Source of the DNA: Branchiostoma floridae
Lineage: Eukaryota > Chordata > Leptocardii > Amphioxiformes > Branchiostomatidae
NCBI RefSeq assembly: GCF_000003815.2
Contig: NC_049983.1
Location: 981,827-1,045,826 of the forward strand
Direction: 5' to 3'
DNA: 64,000 nt
Numbering within the stretch: position 1 is the first letter of the stretch; the number at the start of each line of letters is the position of its first letter. Shown here one piece after another: positions 46,201-57,599 of this stretch. The translations under genes and the position numbers were made by a program. The notes under the pieces were generated by a model, which saw nothing but the letters and a program-made list of their open reading frames with translations, had not been told where the DNA came from and ran no database searches.

Positions 46201-47856
46201 AAATGATAACAGTATTAACAATCAGACTAGCGACATGTGCTGGTCAGTGGTTTAAGTCGCTCGTAAAATCATGTGCACATGGCCACAGAGAGGGGCAGCA
46301 ACACTATTGTTGAATACAAATGCTCCTCCCTGTTTCAGTGCAGGCAGTCCCCTGGTAGCGGAACACACTCCTAAGCCAGCTTCACTCCTCTGCCAGCTTT
46401 TGATACTATCTTATGCTACCGTAGGATCTGCTTGGGGATTAACCAAGACAACTTGACCGATAACTGACCAAATCGGATATAGATATCATCTCTGCTGTTG
46501 ACTCCCCACACAATGTTGTTTCCGGATGAGATCTGTTTTAGTCCACCTTCGATGAGTACCCAACCCGTACCCCGAGAGGCTTCGTTCATGTAAGTCCCAG
46601 TTCTATAGAAGATCTGGTCGCCACTGTTCACTCCCCAAACACCTGATGGACCAACCGACACGAACTTCAGCCTGCCGTCAGTTTGTTGCCACCCGGTTCC
46701 TACATCAGATTCTGTAGAAAAATGGATCCTCAGAATCACGTCGTGGCTTAACAACATTTCTCAAATAAAACGTAATTGCCACATTCAGGTCAGTCTGTGT
46801 TTAAATAAAGGCTATTATCAATTAATCCCATGGCATACATGCGTTAGTTTCTTAAGTAGTGACAAACCGGGATTGCATGAACAGAGTACAATCAACAAGG
46901 AATATACCTTGAAGAAGTCAGTTAACTCATTTAATCCATTGTTGGATTTCTTTACCCAAGTAATTAGTACGTAGTATGCCAGTTTAACACTCTATGTCTT
47001 ATGCCTTCCAAAAAGCAGTAACTTAAGCAGCTGGATATGATTTTAATTGGAATAAGCTAGACGTTTCAGGTATAATCAAATTCCTTTTGCCAGTGACACT
47101 GACGAAAGAACACTGATGAAAGGTAGTGGATGTAGTATTTAAAAGAAAAGATAAACGGACTGTTATTACAGTGCTACATTTTCTGCTGCTATGATTTTAA
47201 AGTTGACTAAACTTAGACAAACTGTGTTTTTCGTATTTATTTGATACATTGTAAATATCCCAACAGCTGCCCTTGACGTAATCCGTTCATTCGTTATTTT
47301 ACGTTGAACTGCTTCGTAGTGAACAGTATTATCTAGTCGCTTTCCACGATGTCTGATATACAGATTTTACAAGTCATATCCAAGGTATCTACCAAACTTA
47401 CATCGATGACGGTTAGACATCCAGGTTATAGTAAATAGCAATTACGCAAGCAATTGGACAACTGTGTGTCACTCAGGAATTTCATTAGATTGTACCTGAA
47501 ACGTCTGATCATGACTGTTTCCAAAATCATATCCAGCTGCTTGAGTAACTTCTTTTGGGCGTATCTTATTACCTGGATGTCTAATTATTATCGACGCATT
47601 CTACATGTTATTGCACTCAGATTTTTCAATCATCATTTTGAATTTTTCTATTGGGAAGTCATCTACGTAAAAAGTAGCAGACTATAGTAAGAGCAATTGT
47701 CCTTTTCTTCCCAAGAAATACATACATACACGTTTCAGCATCACAAGAAGAAAAATCAAATTTCCCTCAACTTCCCTCACCTGAAAATCCTTCCGTTGTG
47801 GCTGTGCGTCCGACCAGGAATACAAGCCACGCGGTCAGCAGGAGCCTGGCGGCCAT
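40234..47856 (-). CDS. Secreted mosaic lectin: six tectonin repeats plus two F-type lectin domains
   Basis: Eleven exons in transcription order: 47856-47781, 46711-46469, 45539-45384, 45269-45039, 44771-44622, 43428-42994, 42792-42376, 42249-42128, 41354-41186, 40860-40803, 40393-40234. All have GT-AG ends, and the phases close to 738 aa. Exon 1 is a signal peptide (MAARLLLTAWLVFLVGRTAT). Exons 2-5 hold 2+1+2+1 tectonin repeats (WGVNSGDQIFYRTG type), a likely six-bladed propeller as in fish-egg lectin. Exons 6 and 7 are F-type lectin domains (RAVDGN and RATDG calcium-loop motifs, DPW-x-x-VDLG, NPRCGGHH, CEVEVYA). Exon 8 has three GTSEVR repeats. Exon 9 is Cys-rich (CVCDENEESCYPVTC). Exons 10-11 are acidic (ELSEEYEEDMTKTKE). 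Introns 1-7 are all phase 1, fitting exon shuffling. It is probably a secreted pattern-recognition or egg/mucosal lectin. Ligands are unknown. Confidence 0.87.
40440..40596 (+). repeat. (GGAAGGAG)n purine microsatellite
   Basis: A tract of GGAAGGAAGG, GGAGGAGGGA and ATGGAAGGATGG words, purine except for a few T, in the last intron of the lectin gene. Confidence 0.9.
41422..41541. mobile_element. GC-rich nested palindrome in lectin intron 8
   Basis: The outer arms ATAGAATACAACAC and GTGTTGTATTCTAT, the next pair CCAGCCC/GGGCTGG and the inner pair GCGGGTCG/CGACCCGC all pair concentrically. ATGTCATAT at the left edge is complementary to ATATGACAT at 41802-41810, so a larger element to about 41812 is possible. 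Confidence 0.7.
42155..42214 (-). repeat. 18-bp coding tandem repeat (GTSEVR x3)
   Basis: Three exact copies of an 18-bp unit plus a partial fourth within exon 8 of the lectin gene encode the linker repeat Gly-Thr-Ser-Glu-Val-Arg. Exact identity at the DNA level points to recent expansion or homogenisation. Confidence 0.9.
43711..43775 (-). repeat. Weak tRNA-like relic
   Basis: On the minus strand GTTTCGT and ACGACAT can form most of an acceptor stem around a B-box-like GAGTTCAAACA and an anticodon-loop-like ATTTTAA (Lys TTT type). The length is only 65 bases and the stems are degenerate. It lies in lectin intron 5. Confidence 0.25.
43790..44156. repeat. Block A of a dispersed repeat (copy in lectin intron 5)
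   Basis: It shares a long ordered similarity with 51540-51897 in the same orientation: AAGTGACGAAGCGCGTAATA, GGGCCGTCATTT, CACCAAAGTAAACTTTTTAA, ATGACGAACAATAATGCCTG and CGAAAAGCTCGCA. It ends at a CACACGG word (44150). The left end of the element in KLHL copy 3 intron 1 matches it in reverse orientation. Confidence 0.75.
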
Positions 47857-48104
47857 CTTTCACCTGGTTACAAAAATGATAACAAAACTTGAAAGTTAGC
47901 TCTTTGCACTAAACCATCCCAATAAGCAGACTAAGGCTAAATAATAGAGCAACACCAACTAGCATATGAAGAATGCGAAATACAAACGACAGACGAAAAC
48001 AATACTTCCCCTGAAAATAGTGGCCCCTTTCATAATCTGGTCTGTCATGTTTGATTAACAGCCATTTCTACTACCACTCATTGGCCTGTACTTCCTGCCA
48101 CTCC
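47857..48104. other. Region immediately upstream of the lectin gene
   Basis: This is the presumed promoter and 5' UTR side of the minus-strand lectin gene. No clear TATA box or other core element stands out. Confidence 0.3.
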
Positions 48105-48640
48105 AGCAAGTCTGATCTTTGCAGTTATCTTCTCACTCACTTCCTGACAATCAAAAAAACCACGAGCACACATCAGCACAAACAAACACGACGAAAATAT
48201 GGAGTAAACAACACCCAATGTTTGCTCATGAAGTTTAGTTGAATCGATTGGGACGATAGTGCCTGTCTTCAGTTTACTGCTGCGTCAAACACCTGGCCTT
48301 GGCGCGCCGCCAGAATATTACAAATGGCCTTACTGCAGCAGTTGGTTCGACCGGTTGCGTTCAGAGCTATTGTTGCAAGGCGGCGACCGCATGGCAAAGT
48401 GTGACCGGCTACTAGATAATGTCGGCCAACGCACCAGTTGAACGGGTCCCTGAACATCTATGAGCCGACCCGGCGGCTCTCGCCTCGGGGGACCGCCGTT
48501 AGTCTAATCTGACACACAGGGAAGAGCAAAGCCGTCCACACGCAGTGTCATTACATACTACATTCACGCTATGATATGAAGATCGGTGTAGTCTATTCTT
48601 TTGATTGGGGTCCCCTTCCTATTCTGTCAGAATGAATAAA
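48105..48640. repeat. Block B of a dispersed repeat (copy upstream of the lectin gene)
   Basis: About 500 bp are colinear with 52030-52575: CACTCACTTCCTGAC, GAAAATATGGAGT, GTTCGACCGGTTGCGTTC, AGGCGGCG, CGGGTCCCTGA, TCTCGGGGGACC and TTACATACTACATTCACGC. No conserved reading frame is shared between copies. It lies about 250 bp upstream of the lectin start codon. Confidence 0.8.
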
Positions 48641-50289
48641 TAAACAAGCGTTCGTAGAACTCAACCTTTGTGAAATGGGCGAGGGTGTGGTGGTTGGAGG
48701 GTTTTTTTTGCAGACATCTCAGGGGCTAGCCTTACAGAAAATGATACGTTCGATTTGGCAAAAATTCTCGGAATTCTACACCTTTTTTTCGCGCCTATGT
48801 AGCTGCATTATCCCTTTGAAGTGGAATAGTTTGCGTTGACAGATTGTCATGGTATTTGGAATGCAGATAGCTTTTGTAATGGGCCGTGAGCGAGCGAGTG
48901 AGTGAGATAGCTTTGGAGATGCCTTACATAATCAAGTTTTATCATGCAAATCAGGGGCTAATTTGCATAAATAATGAGGACAGTTTATATTAATAATAAT
49001 AACTAGTTGTATTTTGCCAGCCAGTAGGTATTTTGCCAGCCACCCAAGTTATACGCCTACTTCATTTCATACTAGCAGATTCTCAAAGATAAGACACATT
49101 AGACAATTCCAAGTCACCATATGCATGAGGGTTTTAGGTGATATTTGTAATAAAGTCTGAATTTTGTTGAATAAAAGAATATCTAAGCCACAATAATTGA
49201 TTTTTTTTTTAAATTGAATAAGAATATATTCATCCATTTGAATTCATTTGAATAGTTTAGAAACATTTTCAAAGTAACTGTACAAAATATTTTTTTAGAA
49301 TAATTGTGAAACCTCTGTGTGATTCTTTCACACTTACAAATATTTGTAAACTTTGCCAAATGTTTAAATCAGTTAATTGCCCCCATAAAAGTAAGCTCTG
49401 TTGTTGCCTCTGTATATTTTTAGATTTCACTGCTGGGCACTGGTGGATCCTTTGTGGTGGGCCATTGTTGCATTGACACCCGACCATACTTTGTAAGGAT
49501 GTGTGAATTGCTATCTTCCCAGCCCACTGACCCATGTAAAAAATGTTACAAAAAATGTTAGAAAATGGTAAATAATGGTAGAATGCTGTTATCATTATTT
49601 AGAAACCATTAGAAGTATATACTTCCACACCATGAATATTTCCAAAGTTTTAAAGGACCGGGGAAGTATTTATAAGATTGAAATAATGTTTAAAATATTT
49701 CTGAAGTATCAAATGTCGATTGTAGACATATAATTATAAAACTTTAAAATCATTTCTAAACAATGACAACAAACATCCGCACGATGACTTGTAATGGACT
49801 CTAACTAACAAAGAGAGAACTATTAGCCTAACTGAGTTGTGTACTAGTATGTCCGATTGGTAAAAATTCCCGGAATTGACAGCAAGTTTTCCGCGCGTAC
49901 GCAATCGAATCATCCCTTTAGATGGTAATAACAAGGGAAGGGTTTATCAGGCTACCGGCTACCGGTAGTCTGAGTGAAAGCTGCTGCTCCCTAGTTGTAA
50001 TTTTTTGCCTCAAGGCCATCAGATCTTCCAATAACAGGGAACAAATATGGTGTGTTTAGTGATGACAATGTTCTGCATCATGTGGACAAGTAAGTAAAGT
50101 GTAGTTACCAAATGGATAATTTATTCAATCTTTGGTAAGGAATGGGTAATAGAAGAAAACACAACAAAACTTGTATGAAACATATTGATGATAATGAATA
50201 TGATTGGTGTGTATTTACATAATTGTTAACATCTGATTTGTTTGTATTCCTTATATAAGAATGACAATCTTAATTTAAGAAACTAGTTT
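48641..50289. other. Non-genic AT-rich stretch
   Basis: No exon, RNA gene or defined transposon was recognised. There are short A/T runs only. Confidence 0.35.
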
Positions 50290-50735
50290 CTAGGTTTGTG
50301 GTTGCAAGAAGTTTAGTCTTGGAGAGAGAAAGGTATTTCTGGTACAAGAACCTTGACCTTATTGCAAGACAGCCATTCTCAGTGTAAAAAATCTAATCTT
50401 GGAGACAGAAACTTATTTCCAGTAAAAGAATCTCAATCTTTATGCAAGAAAGCCCTTCTTGGTGGAAGAAATTCTCTCTTTGAGATAGAAAGGTATTTCT
50501 GGTGCAAGAACCTCAATCTTGGCACAAAAATCTTATTCTAGGGGTAAGAAAGTCATTCATCGGCATGCAAGTGTTAGAAATAGATTCTTTAAGTTACCAC
50601 AAGAACACTTTACTAGAAGCTTTGGTCCATGAGTGATAAGGAAAACGTTCTTACTAGAATATTGGCACAAGAAAAATATGGGTTTCTTGAATTTTCTCAA
50701 AACAGGGATTCTTGTATAGAGAATGATATTCTTGC
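50290..50735. repeat. Irregular CAAGAA/TTCTTG array
   Basis: Words of the type GCAAGAACCTCAATCTTGG and GAGATAGAAAGGTATTTCTG recur at about 25-35 bp intervals in both orientations, giving many short self-complementary segments. There is no fixed period. Confidence 0.55.
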
Positions 50736-50796
50736 TGAAAGGTCAGTTTTCTTTGTTAAAAAAAAATAAGAAAAATAAGAAAAGGCATTTTTTGTA

Positions 50797-51113
50797 CTGT
50801 AGTTATCAGTGTTGTTATTGTTCCTCCTTTGTCTGCCGTTCTAGCCAGTTGGTTAGTTAAATCAACGAGGCAGTGTGTTGTAGAACGACCTGGTATACAA
50901 CCAAACTGGTTTGGGTCAATGCTGTGCTTGATGTCAGAGTACAGATGTTTCGAGATGAAAGTTTCCTCTACTTTTGCCAAGGTAGGCGTCAGGGATATGG
51001 GTCTAAGTTCGCTGATCGCCGACGGCGCGTTTAAGGCAGTGGTTTATGATATTTGCCTGTCGCCATTGTTCTGGAACGATCCCCTCCGATAGTGAGGCAT
51101 TCAATATGGACGT
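50797..51113 (-). mobile_element. LINE reverse-transcriptase fragment
   Basis: Minus-strand translation gives SEGIVPEQWRQANI near the right end, then ELRPISLTPTLAKVEETFIS and DPNQFGCIPGRSTTHCLVDL. These are the early finger/palm blocks of non-LTR retrotransposon reverse transcriptases (QWR, LRPISLT, QFG-x-PGRST). A frameshift lies between the first two blocks, and the catalytic A/DD region is absent. It is a short dead fragment of a CR1- or Jockey-like element. Confidence 0.7.
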
Positions 51114-51539
51114 TACAGGTGTAGAAATCGCAGGATAGAGAAACAGCGGACGGCCACAGTTGAGTTTCAAAGACGGAATCGTATTTACTGAAAATTAAAT
51201 TTCTAATTGGTTGCCACAGAAAAAAAATGAAAGATGTAAAAAAACAACTTCGTATTATTACAATTATCCAACTCCCGCTCGGTTTCTTTATCACAGATGA
51301 TCTCAAGTACCATACGGTACCTAGCAATGGGGGCGCTCATGTATGAAGATTAAACAAGCATCCAAGCGTAACTGATTCAAACTGCTATTCAGGAGAAAGG
51401 GCAAACTTTTCACAGGTTACAGAGAGCGTCTCTAATCATAGGTCCCTACCTATCCACCAATGACAGAGTCCGAGTATAACAAGTGAGCACGCAGTCGTGC
51501 ATAAGCCATCCAACCTGTTTTGTCGGGGGGGGGGGGGGT

Positions 51540-51897
51540 TCAAGTTGACGAAAAAATAGAACTTAAGTGACAAAGCGCGTAATAAAAGAGACGGAACTAA
51601 ACTGTAGGGCCGTCATTTCAAAAAGTTTAATGGCACGAAAACTCGCTACAGTCCCGTCACCTTTTGATCACCAAAGTAAACTTTTTAAACTGATATGTAG
51701 AGTTGTTTGTGAGCAAGTAAAGCTCCCGCACGGTGCTAAATGACGAACAATAATGCCTGCTTGATTTGAGTTCACGGCATTTGCATGATAAGCAAGGGTG
51801 CGAAAAGCTCGCAGTTATCGCCCAATGTCAGTGACCTGCCAGCAGCTATTTGATTGGTCCTCGCTAGAAAATACTGAATGTCAAATAGTCTACACGG
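51540..51897. repeat. Block A of the dispersed repeat (second copy)
   Basis: Colinear with 43790-44156. Its right end, GGTCCTCGCTAGAAAATACT followed by GAATGTCAAATAGTCTACAC, is the reverse complement of the left end of the element in KLHL copy 3 intron 1. It stops at a 15-base G run (51898-51912). Confidence 0.75.
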
Positions 51898-52029
51898 GGG
51901 GGGGGGGGGTCCTGTAGAGTCCAACTTGATGGGCGTGTTACCGGTTCGGACATTTCACAATAGTTTGTGCCAGCAGTGCAAGTCAGAGCGAGTCTCTACG
52001 GGAACATAAAAAACGTTGTCTGTTGCCGC

Positions 52030-52575
52030 ATTCAAAGAACTAGCTCACTCACTTCCTGACTATCAAGTAACCACCTGCACGAACACACACCAACGCAAAC
52101 AAACAAACACGCCGAAAATATGGAGTCAACAACATCAAATGTTTGTTCATAAAGTTTAGTTGAATCAAGTGTGACGATAGTACCTGTCTGCAATTTACTG
52201 ATGTGTTAAACGCCTGGCATTGGCGCGCTGCCAACAAATTACAAACTACATGTAGAAGCAGTCGGTTCGACCGGTTGCGTTCTCGGCCATTACCGAAAGG
52301 CGGCGTCCGCACCACAAAGTGTGGCATGCTGCAAGATGACTGCGGCCAACGTACCAGTTGATCGGGTCCCTGATTATCTATGAGCCGCCCGGGCAGCTTT
52401 ATCGTCTCGGGGGACCACCGCTAGACTATTCTGACACACAGAGTAGAGCAGAGCCGTCCGTACGCAGCGACATTTCTCAACTAAGGCCGTTATTACATAC
52501 TACATTCACGCCGTGATCTGATGATCGGTGTATTCTATTCTATTGGTTAGGGTCTCTTTCCTATTCTATTCTAAA
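52030..52575. repeat. Block B of the dispersed repeat (second copy)
   Basis: Colinear with 48105-48640 and placed only 130 bp after block A. At the lectin locus the two blocks are 4 kb apart. Small indels and many substitutions separate the copies. Confidence 0.8.
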
Positions 52576-54459
52576 GAAGCGGATTGTACCATGAAGTGTG
52601 CACTATGCCCAAATACAGGCACTGTGCGATTTAAATGAGACCACGTGGTCACCTTGCGAAAACAGCTCGTCTTGGCGGTGCGGCGAGCAGGACAAGTTTT
52701 TCTCAGCCAAGAGAGCTCGTGTCCAATTTCAGGTCCCTGCGTATTGGCCAATGTCAGAGCCAGAGTACAATAATGAAGCAGGCAGTGACCAGTGTGTAGC
52801 CGTCCGGTGTATTTTTTTCAAGGGGAGGGTCCAGGGCATGTATCGTCCGACTTATGGGCGTCCTGTCGGGTCTAATTGTATAATCATCCACTACAAGCTG
52901 CACGAACAGTACAAGAGTAAATATGTACTGGGGATTGTCAGAACGTTGCCGCAGTTACACGATAATAATTGGGAACAATTCCAGCAAAACTTATTATGAG
53001 GCATGTATGGGCGCTATAGGGCACTGTCCACCAAATGATACGTGTTTGACACCATTATTTGACACTTGCCACCATATCTAGAATAATCTACATTGTATAT
53101 GACCTTTGCCTGTCTAAAGTACATGTAGCTTTCTATCCTATACAATAGAGTACATAACAGAAGCAACGGGAATTTAAGAAGAAGCTACAATGAACCGAAG
53201 AGGTCAACGATTCTTGAGATATCCCCCACATAAGCTCCAGACTGAAAACAGTAGTGACAACAATACCTCCATCTTCATGGAGGTAATAAAGCAGAACTGT
53301 GACACTTCGGCTTGGAAATAAAGAAAGCCCAACAAAAACACCTAAAACTTGACAAGAATTGTCGGAGCCGAACCACTGTTTAAAGAGCAGAAGCCGCCTA
53401 AATCGTCCATCTTCTAAAAAAAGCTAAGCGTAAATTATGAAGCCTGCTCACCGTTCGCGAATTTCTGGCGTCTGTTGCTCTGGAATGTGTCTGGATGTTC
53501 TTGATGGAGTTCAGTCGGTGGTTCCCTCTCGACTTGAACTGACTCTTGTAGAAAACAGCAGCCCTTTTTATCTGTTCTGGGGAGTTGGGCAGAAGGTGCG
53601 GCGAGACCACTAGCGGAGATGACGTTATAGGCGTGCCTTCATGGAATGTTGACCCACCTACATACCTAAAATACCTATTCTATGGCGCCGCTTGGATAAT
53701 TTCTTACCTCGCTACACTTCAAGTGTTCTATTGTGTCAATTGTCACACAGTAGATAAAGTGACATCAATACCAATATCAATCATTCCCATCCCTTGTCGT
53801 TCCTGTCGTCAATTTTGTTTGTTTAATTGTGTTCTCTTTTATAGTTTTTGGTGGTGTGCTATTTATGGAAGTATTTTACAGTATCACTTCAGTTTTTTTA
53901 GTTCACTGAGTATAAGAATAATTGATATATTTCCTTGTATTGTTATATGTATGGCTCGTCGGTGACAAAAAGCAAATGCAGTTCCATCCCAGATGCACAC
54001 GACATTCTAGGGACGTTCCCTCTCGGTTTGTATCTTGGTTAGATGACATTCCGACCCATTCTTGCTCAAATTATGCTCAAGTTAGCCACTGAAATGGATA
54101 ATTACAGTCGTTAGAAGTATCATTTTGGATTATCTCAATAATCACTTGCCTGGACACCTTGTCGTCCTTGCCTTCTACCTGTTTAAGTCTGTTAACCCTT
54201 GCAACAGGAGTACATCAGATCACATAGATTGAGACTATATCACCACCTCTCTGTCGGTAAACGATGATGTATAGACTATAGAGGGGTCAACTCGGATGGA
54301 ATATTCAGTTAGAAAAGATTTCTATGTGTCGTTCACATTGCAAACTTAGTGGGAGTGGAAACCAAAAATTGGAGATATGTGTGAAGAAATAATTTTAAAA
54401 CATTCTCTGAGTCACCTTATTGTGTTTGTATTACTAAACTGTACTATATTACGACATAC
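52576..54459. other. Non-genic stretch with weak exon candidate
   Basis: 52710-52785 resembles 51415-51490 (CCAATGTCAGAGCCAGAGTA against CCAATGACAGAGTCCGAGTA). A minus-strand frame at 53398-53610, ending near a possible GTGAGC donor, was noted but has no recognisable domain. Confidence 0.3.
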
Positions 54460-54535
54460 TAGTTTGTATTGGTTCTACAATCATAAATCAGGGGTTTCGT
54501 GGTCTGCCATCTGGTAAGGTGGGAACAGGATATTT
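54460..54535. repeat. Dispersed inverted copy of 59928-60003
   Basis: About 75 bp, near-identical in reverse orientation to 59928-60003, with core words CCAGATGGCAGAC, TTTATGATTGTAGAACCAAT and ACAAACT. Confidence 0.75.
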
Positions 54536-54570
54536 CAAGAAACAAAAAAGGGAGTTTTCCGCTCAGACGG

Positions 54571-54608
<38 letters not shown>

Positions 54609-54838
54609 AAACACATAGATACACGCAGATACACACATATACACGTACACACACGAACGCACGAACGCACACACTCGTACACACACATACAAATTCACGA
54701 ACACACACACGCACACTCACACATACACGCACACACACATGGATACACACACGAAACCACGCACGCAAACACATACACACGAATGCACACACAAACGCAC
54801 ACACACGAACGCAAACACACACACACAAGCACATACAC
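54571..54838. repeat. (CA)n microsatellite, interrupted
   Basis: A pure (AC) stretch (54571-54606) is followed by 230 bp of ACACAC interspersed with CGCA, CATA and GAAC units. Confidence 0.95.
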
Positions 54839-55229
54839 GGACGCTACCCCAAACATAGCCTTCTTGTTAAAGGTAAGTAAAGAATCATTACAGACGCATT
54901 ACAAACACAACACGTTTTACTGTACTCAGGTGTTATCTATCATCGAGGTTTGGCCGCTTCCATTGTTCTCTGTGACATCTACAGAAGGGTACGAGCTTGA
55001 TGATGGATGTGTCTCCTTTTAAAATAAGCACATCTCCCTACGCGTCATAGGGGGTACCTGGGGACATGACACGTTTTGGCAGGGAGATTGCGCAATCCTG
55101 GTTTCAAACACCGATACTTGTACACTGACCTTTACAGTGTAGTAACCCGCTCCATGCATCTGCTTAGATATGAACCTTTGTCTTGTCCCTGCAGTTTGTT
55201 TGTTTACAGGCTTACGGCTGAGCTCTAAA

Positions 55230-55345
55230 TGTTCAAAACATTCGGCTCTGAACGGCGGGTCTGGAATGGGTCGGTTGGTGGTCGTCTGGTGTTCGGCATG
55301 GTCGGCTATTGTTCGGCTGGTGTTCGGGAGTAACTCAGTAGTCAA
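55230..55345. repeat. TCGGCTGGTGTTCGGGAG-family repeat, left block
   Basis: Words GGTCGTCTGGTGTTCGG and GTTCGGCTGGTGTTCGGGAG recur. The same words fill 57600-58045. A 1.8-kb copy of the GAAGAA-tailed repeat lies between the two blocks. Confidence 0.55.
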
Positions 55346-55556
55346 GTTTCAACTGCTTAACCAAGCCATAAACAATGCTAAATACTCCCAGCTTGTTTCC
55401 AACCTAACGATTCACCCCAAACCCGTAGACAATCTCTGCTAACTCAATCCCAAGAAACCAAGAAAAATGACTATTACCAGGGCATAGGCGAATCACCCCC
55501 GAACTTCACACGACCGACATCCAGCCGAAAACAAAAAGAACCATAAATACCATACT

Positions 55557-57382
55557 AGAAAGGCCGACATTTGCTTGGGTGCAAATACAGCATATTTCAG
55601 CCATACCCATTCCCACGCAACATTGGACTGTTCCAAGTCACCCCTGCGCAAAAATTAACTGTAAGTTATCCCCAAAAGAGAACTAATATTGTGAATTGAT
55701 TCCAGGTCAAAATAGAGCTTGCCCAATATGCCCCGGGCCCATATGGAAGAATATAATATTCCACAGGAGCGCCTATGCATAACTGATTGGTTTTTAGAAT
55801 TGCGGCAGCTCCTATTTTTCCGAGAGTGAAAAAAAGCGCATCTTCCATTCAGAATATTTTCATCATGAAATTACATGACGCCATTCAACAATTTCCACTT
55901 CGATAACTAGGTCTAAGTACCGCCATAATCTCCTTGTGATGTAGGTACATTTATTATTGCAGTGAACTTTTTTTAATCAAGTAGGGCATACGTTTTAATA
56001 ATTGTCAAGCAGGTGCAGGTACTGTGTAGTAGGAGTGTTTTTTTTTTTTTTAAGCTAAAAACTTCAATCTTCTTCTTGTTTTGTATGAGCCATTACATAA
56101 ACGGAGACGTCTCGAATTTTTCCAAGAAGTTTACCACCCTGTCGCTTCATTTCTTTTCTGAAAAATCTCAGGACCAACAAGTTAACTTGATTTGGCTTTA
56201 TCTATATATTTCATTTTCCTTCGAATTCTTTGTTAAGTATATGCTCCAGCATACCACTGTTAAATTGTTTTACTTTGTATGCAATCAGCCATCGGACGTA
56301 ATCTTGTCTGAGTGTTATAATTTCCTGCTCGTAGCGTGCGAGACCTGGAGGATAGGAGTTTCTACCTTGTTCGGGGGTTTCTTTTCGGAGGTCAGTGGTG
56401 ATACTCTGGTACTAAGAGTCTTTTATTGGGCTCAAACTCTGGCAGTTTAAAGTTACTTACAATTTGAATGTACAAAGTTTACGTCAAGAAAGAACAACAA
56501 CACTAGAAGTACCTACATTTGTTCGGGAAAAAATACATGCATTCTCGCCACTGTCAAACTTACGTGTCAGAACTAAACGCAAACTGTCCAATTTTCCCGC
56601 GTTTTCTGCCAAGTAACATTTTCTCGATTGTCTCAACTAACCCCCAAAATCAAATCAAAGACTTGTATTCTAACGTTCAATGCACGCGTACCGTCCGCTG
56701 CCGCTCAAATGACCCTGTCTGAACCCCAAATCCTCGCAAACTACAATTTCAAACCGGGCACAGGGTAACATATGGCCACTGTGTGGCCACTGTAAGGCTG
56801 TAATATGCATCTGTTTGTGCATATGGCCACTNNNNNNNNNNNNNNNNNNNNNNNNNNNNNNNNNNNNNNNNNNNNNNNNNNNNNNNNNNNNNNNNNNNNN
56901 NNNNNNNNNNNNNNNNNNNNNNNNNNNNNNNNNNNNNNNNNNNNNNNNNNNNNNNNNNNNNNNNNNNNNNNNNNNNNNNNNNNNNNNNNNNNNNNNNNNN
57001 NNNNNNNNNNNNNNNNNNNNNNNNNNNNNNNNNNNNNNNNNNNNNNNNNNNNNNNNNNNNNNNNNNNNNNNNNNNNNNNNNNNNNNNNNNNNNNNNNNNN
57101 NNNNNNNNNNNNNNNNNNNNNNNNNNNNNNNNNNNNNNNNNNNNNNNNNNNNNNNNNNNNNNNNNNNNNNNNNNNNNNNNNNNNNNNNNCAAAATATACC
57201 GTTTGGGTCAAAACGTGACCTTAAAACTTCAATAAAATCATTATAGAGGAAGATATGAAAAAAATGAGAAAAAAGCACCTCGGTATTGACCTACTCTACC
57301 CTTGTGTCAAATTTCAGGTCATTCGGTCCCGGAACGACGGAGATGAAACGATTTGAAGATTTGACAGGAGAAAGAAACATTA
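55557..57382 (+). repeat. Fourth copy of the GAAGAA-tailed repeat, with assembly gap
   Basis: It opens GAAAGGCCGACATTTGCTTG and closes GAAGATTTGACAGGAGAAAG, the same ends as at 28838-31074. The interior is different and includes 357 N. Near the gap a short direct repeat CATATGGCCACT occurs. Confidence 0.65.
56832..57189. other. Assembly gap (358 N)
   Basis: A run of N follows a CATATGGCCACTGTGTGGCC repeat, which suggests a tandem array that could not be assembled. Confidence 0.99.
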
Positions 57383-57599
57383 CGAATACAATATATTTCC
57401 CCATACCATATATGGTATGGCTGAAATATAATTAGAGCTATCTTTGATCCAAATTTGATCTCTTTGTGATGTATAGATAATAGAAGAAAGGATTATTTTG
57501 ATTAAAAATAAAGATGGCTGCTTTTTTAAAAATCGCTGATTATATCCATTTCAAGTCGTAAAAACTTAGCAATCGGCTGGGAATCAGTCTGGAGTGATT

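Noticed and set aside
53398-53610. Minus-strand 70-codon frame with a nearby GTGAGC donor
   Set aside because: No family recognised and no partner exons in phase were found.
54459-55022. Long Cys/Val- and His/Thr-rich open frames around the CA and TG repeats
   Set aside because: They are translations of dinucleotide repeats (also at 60844-61370) without coding evidence.
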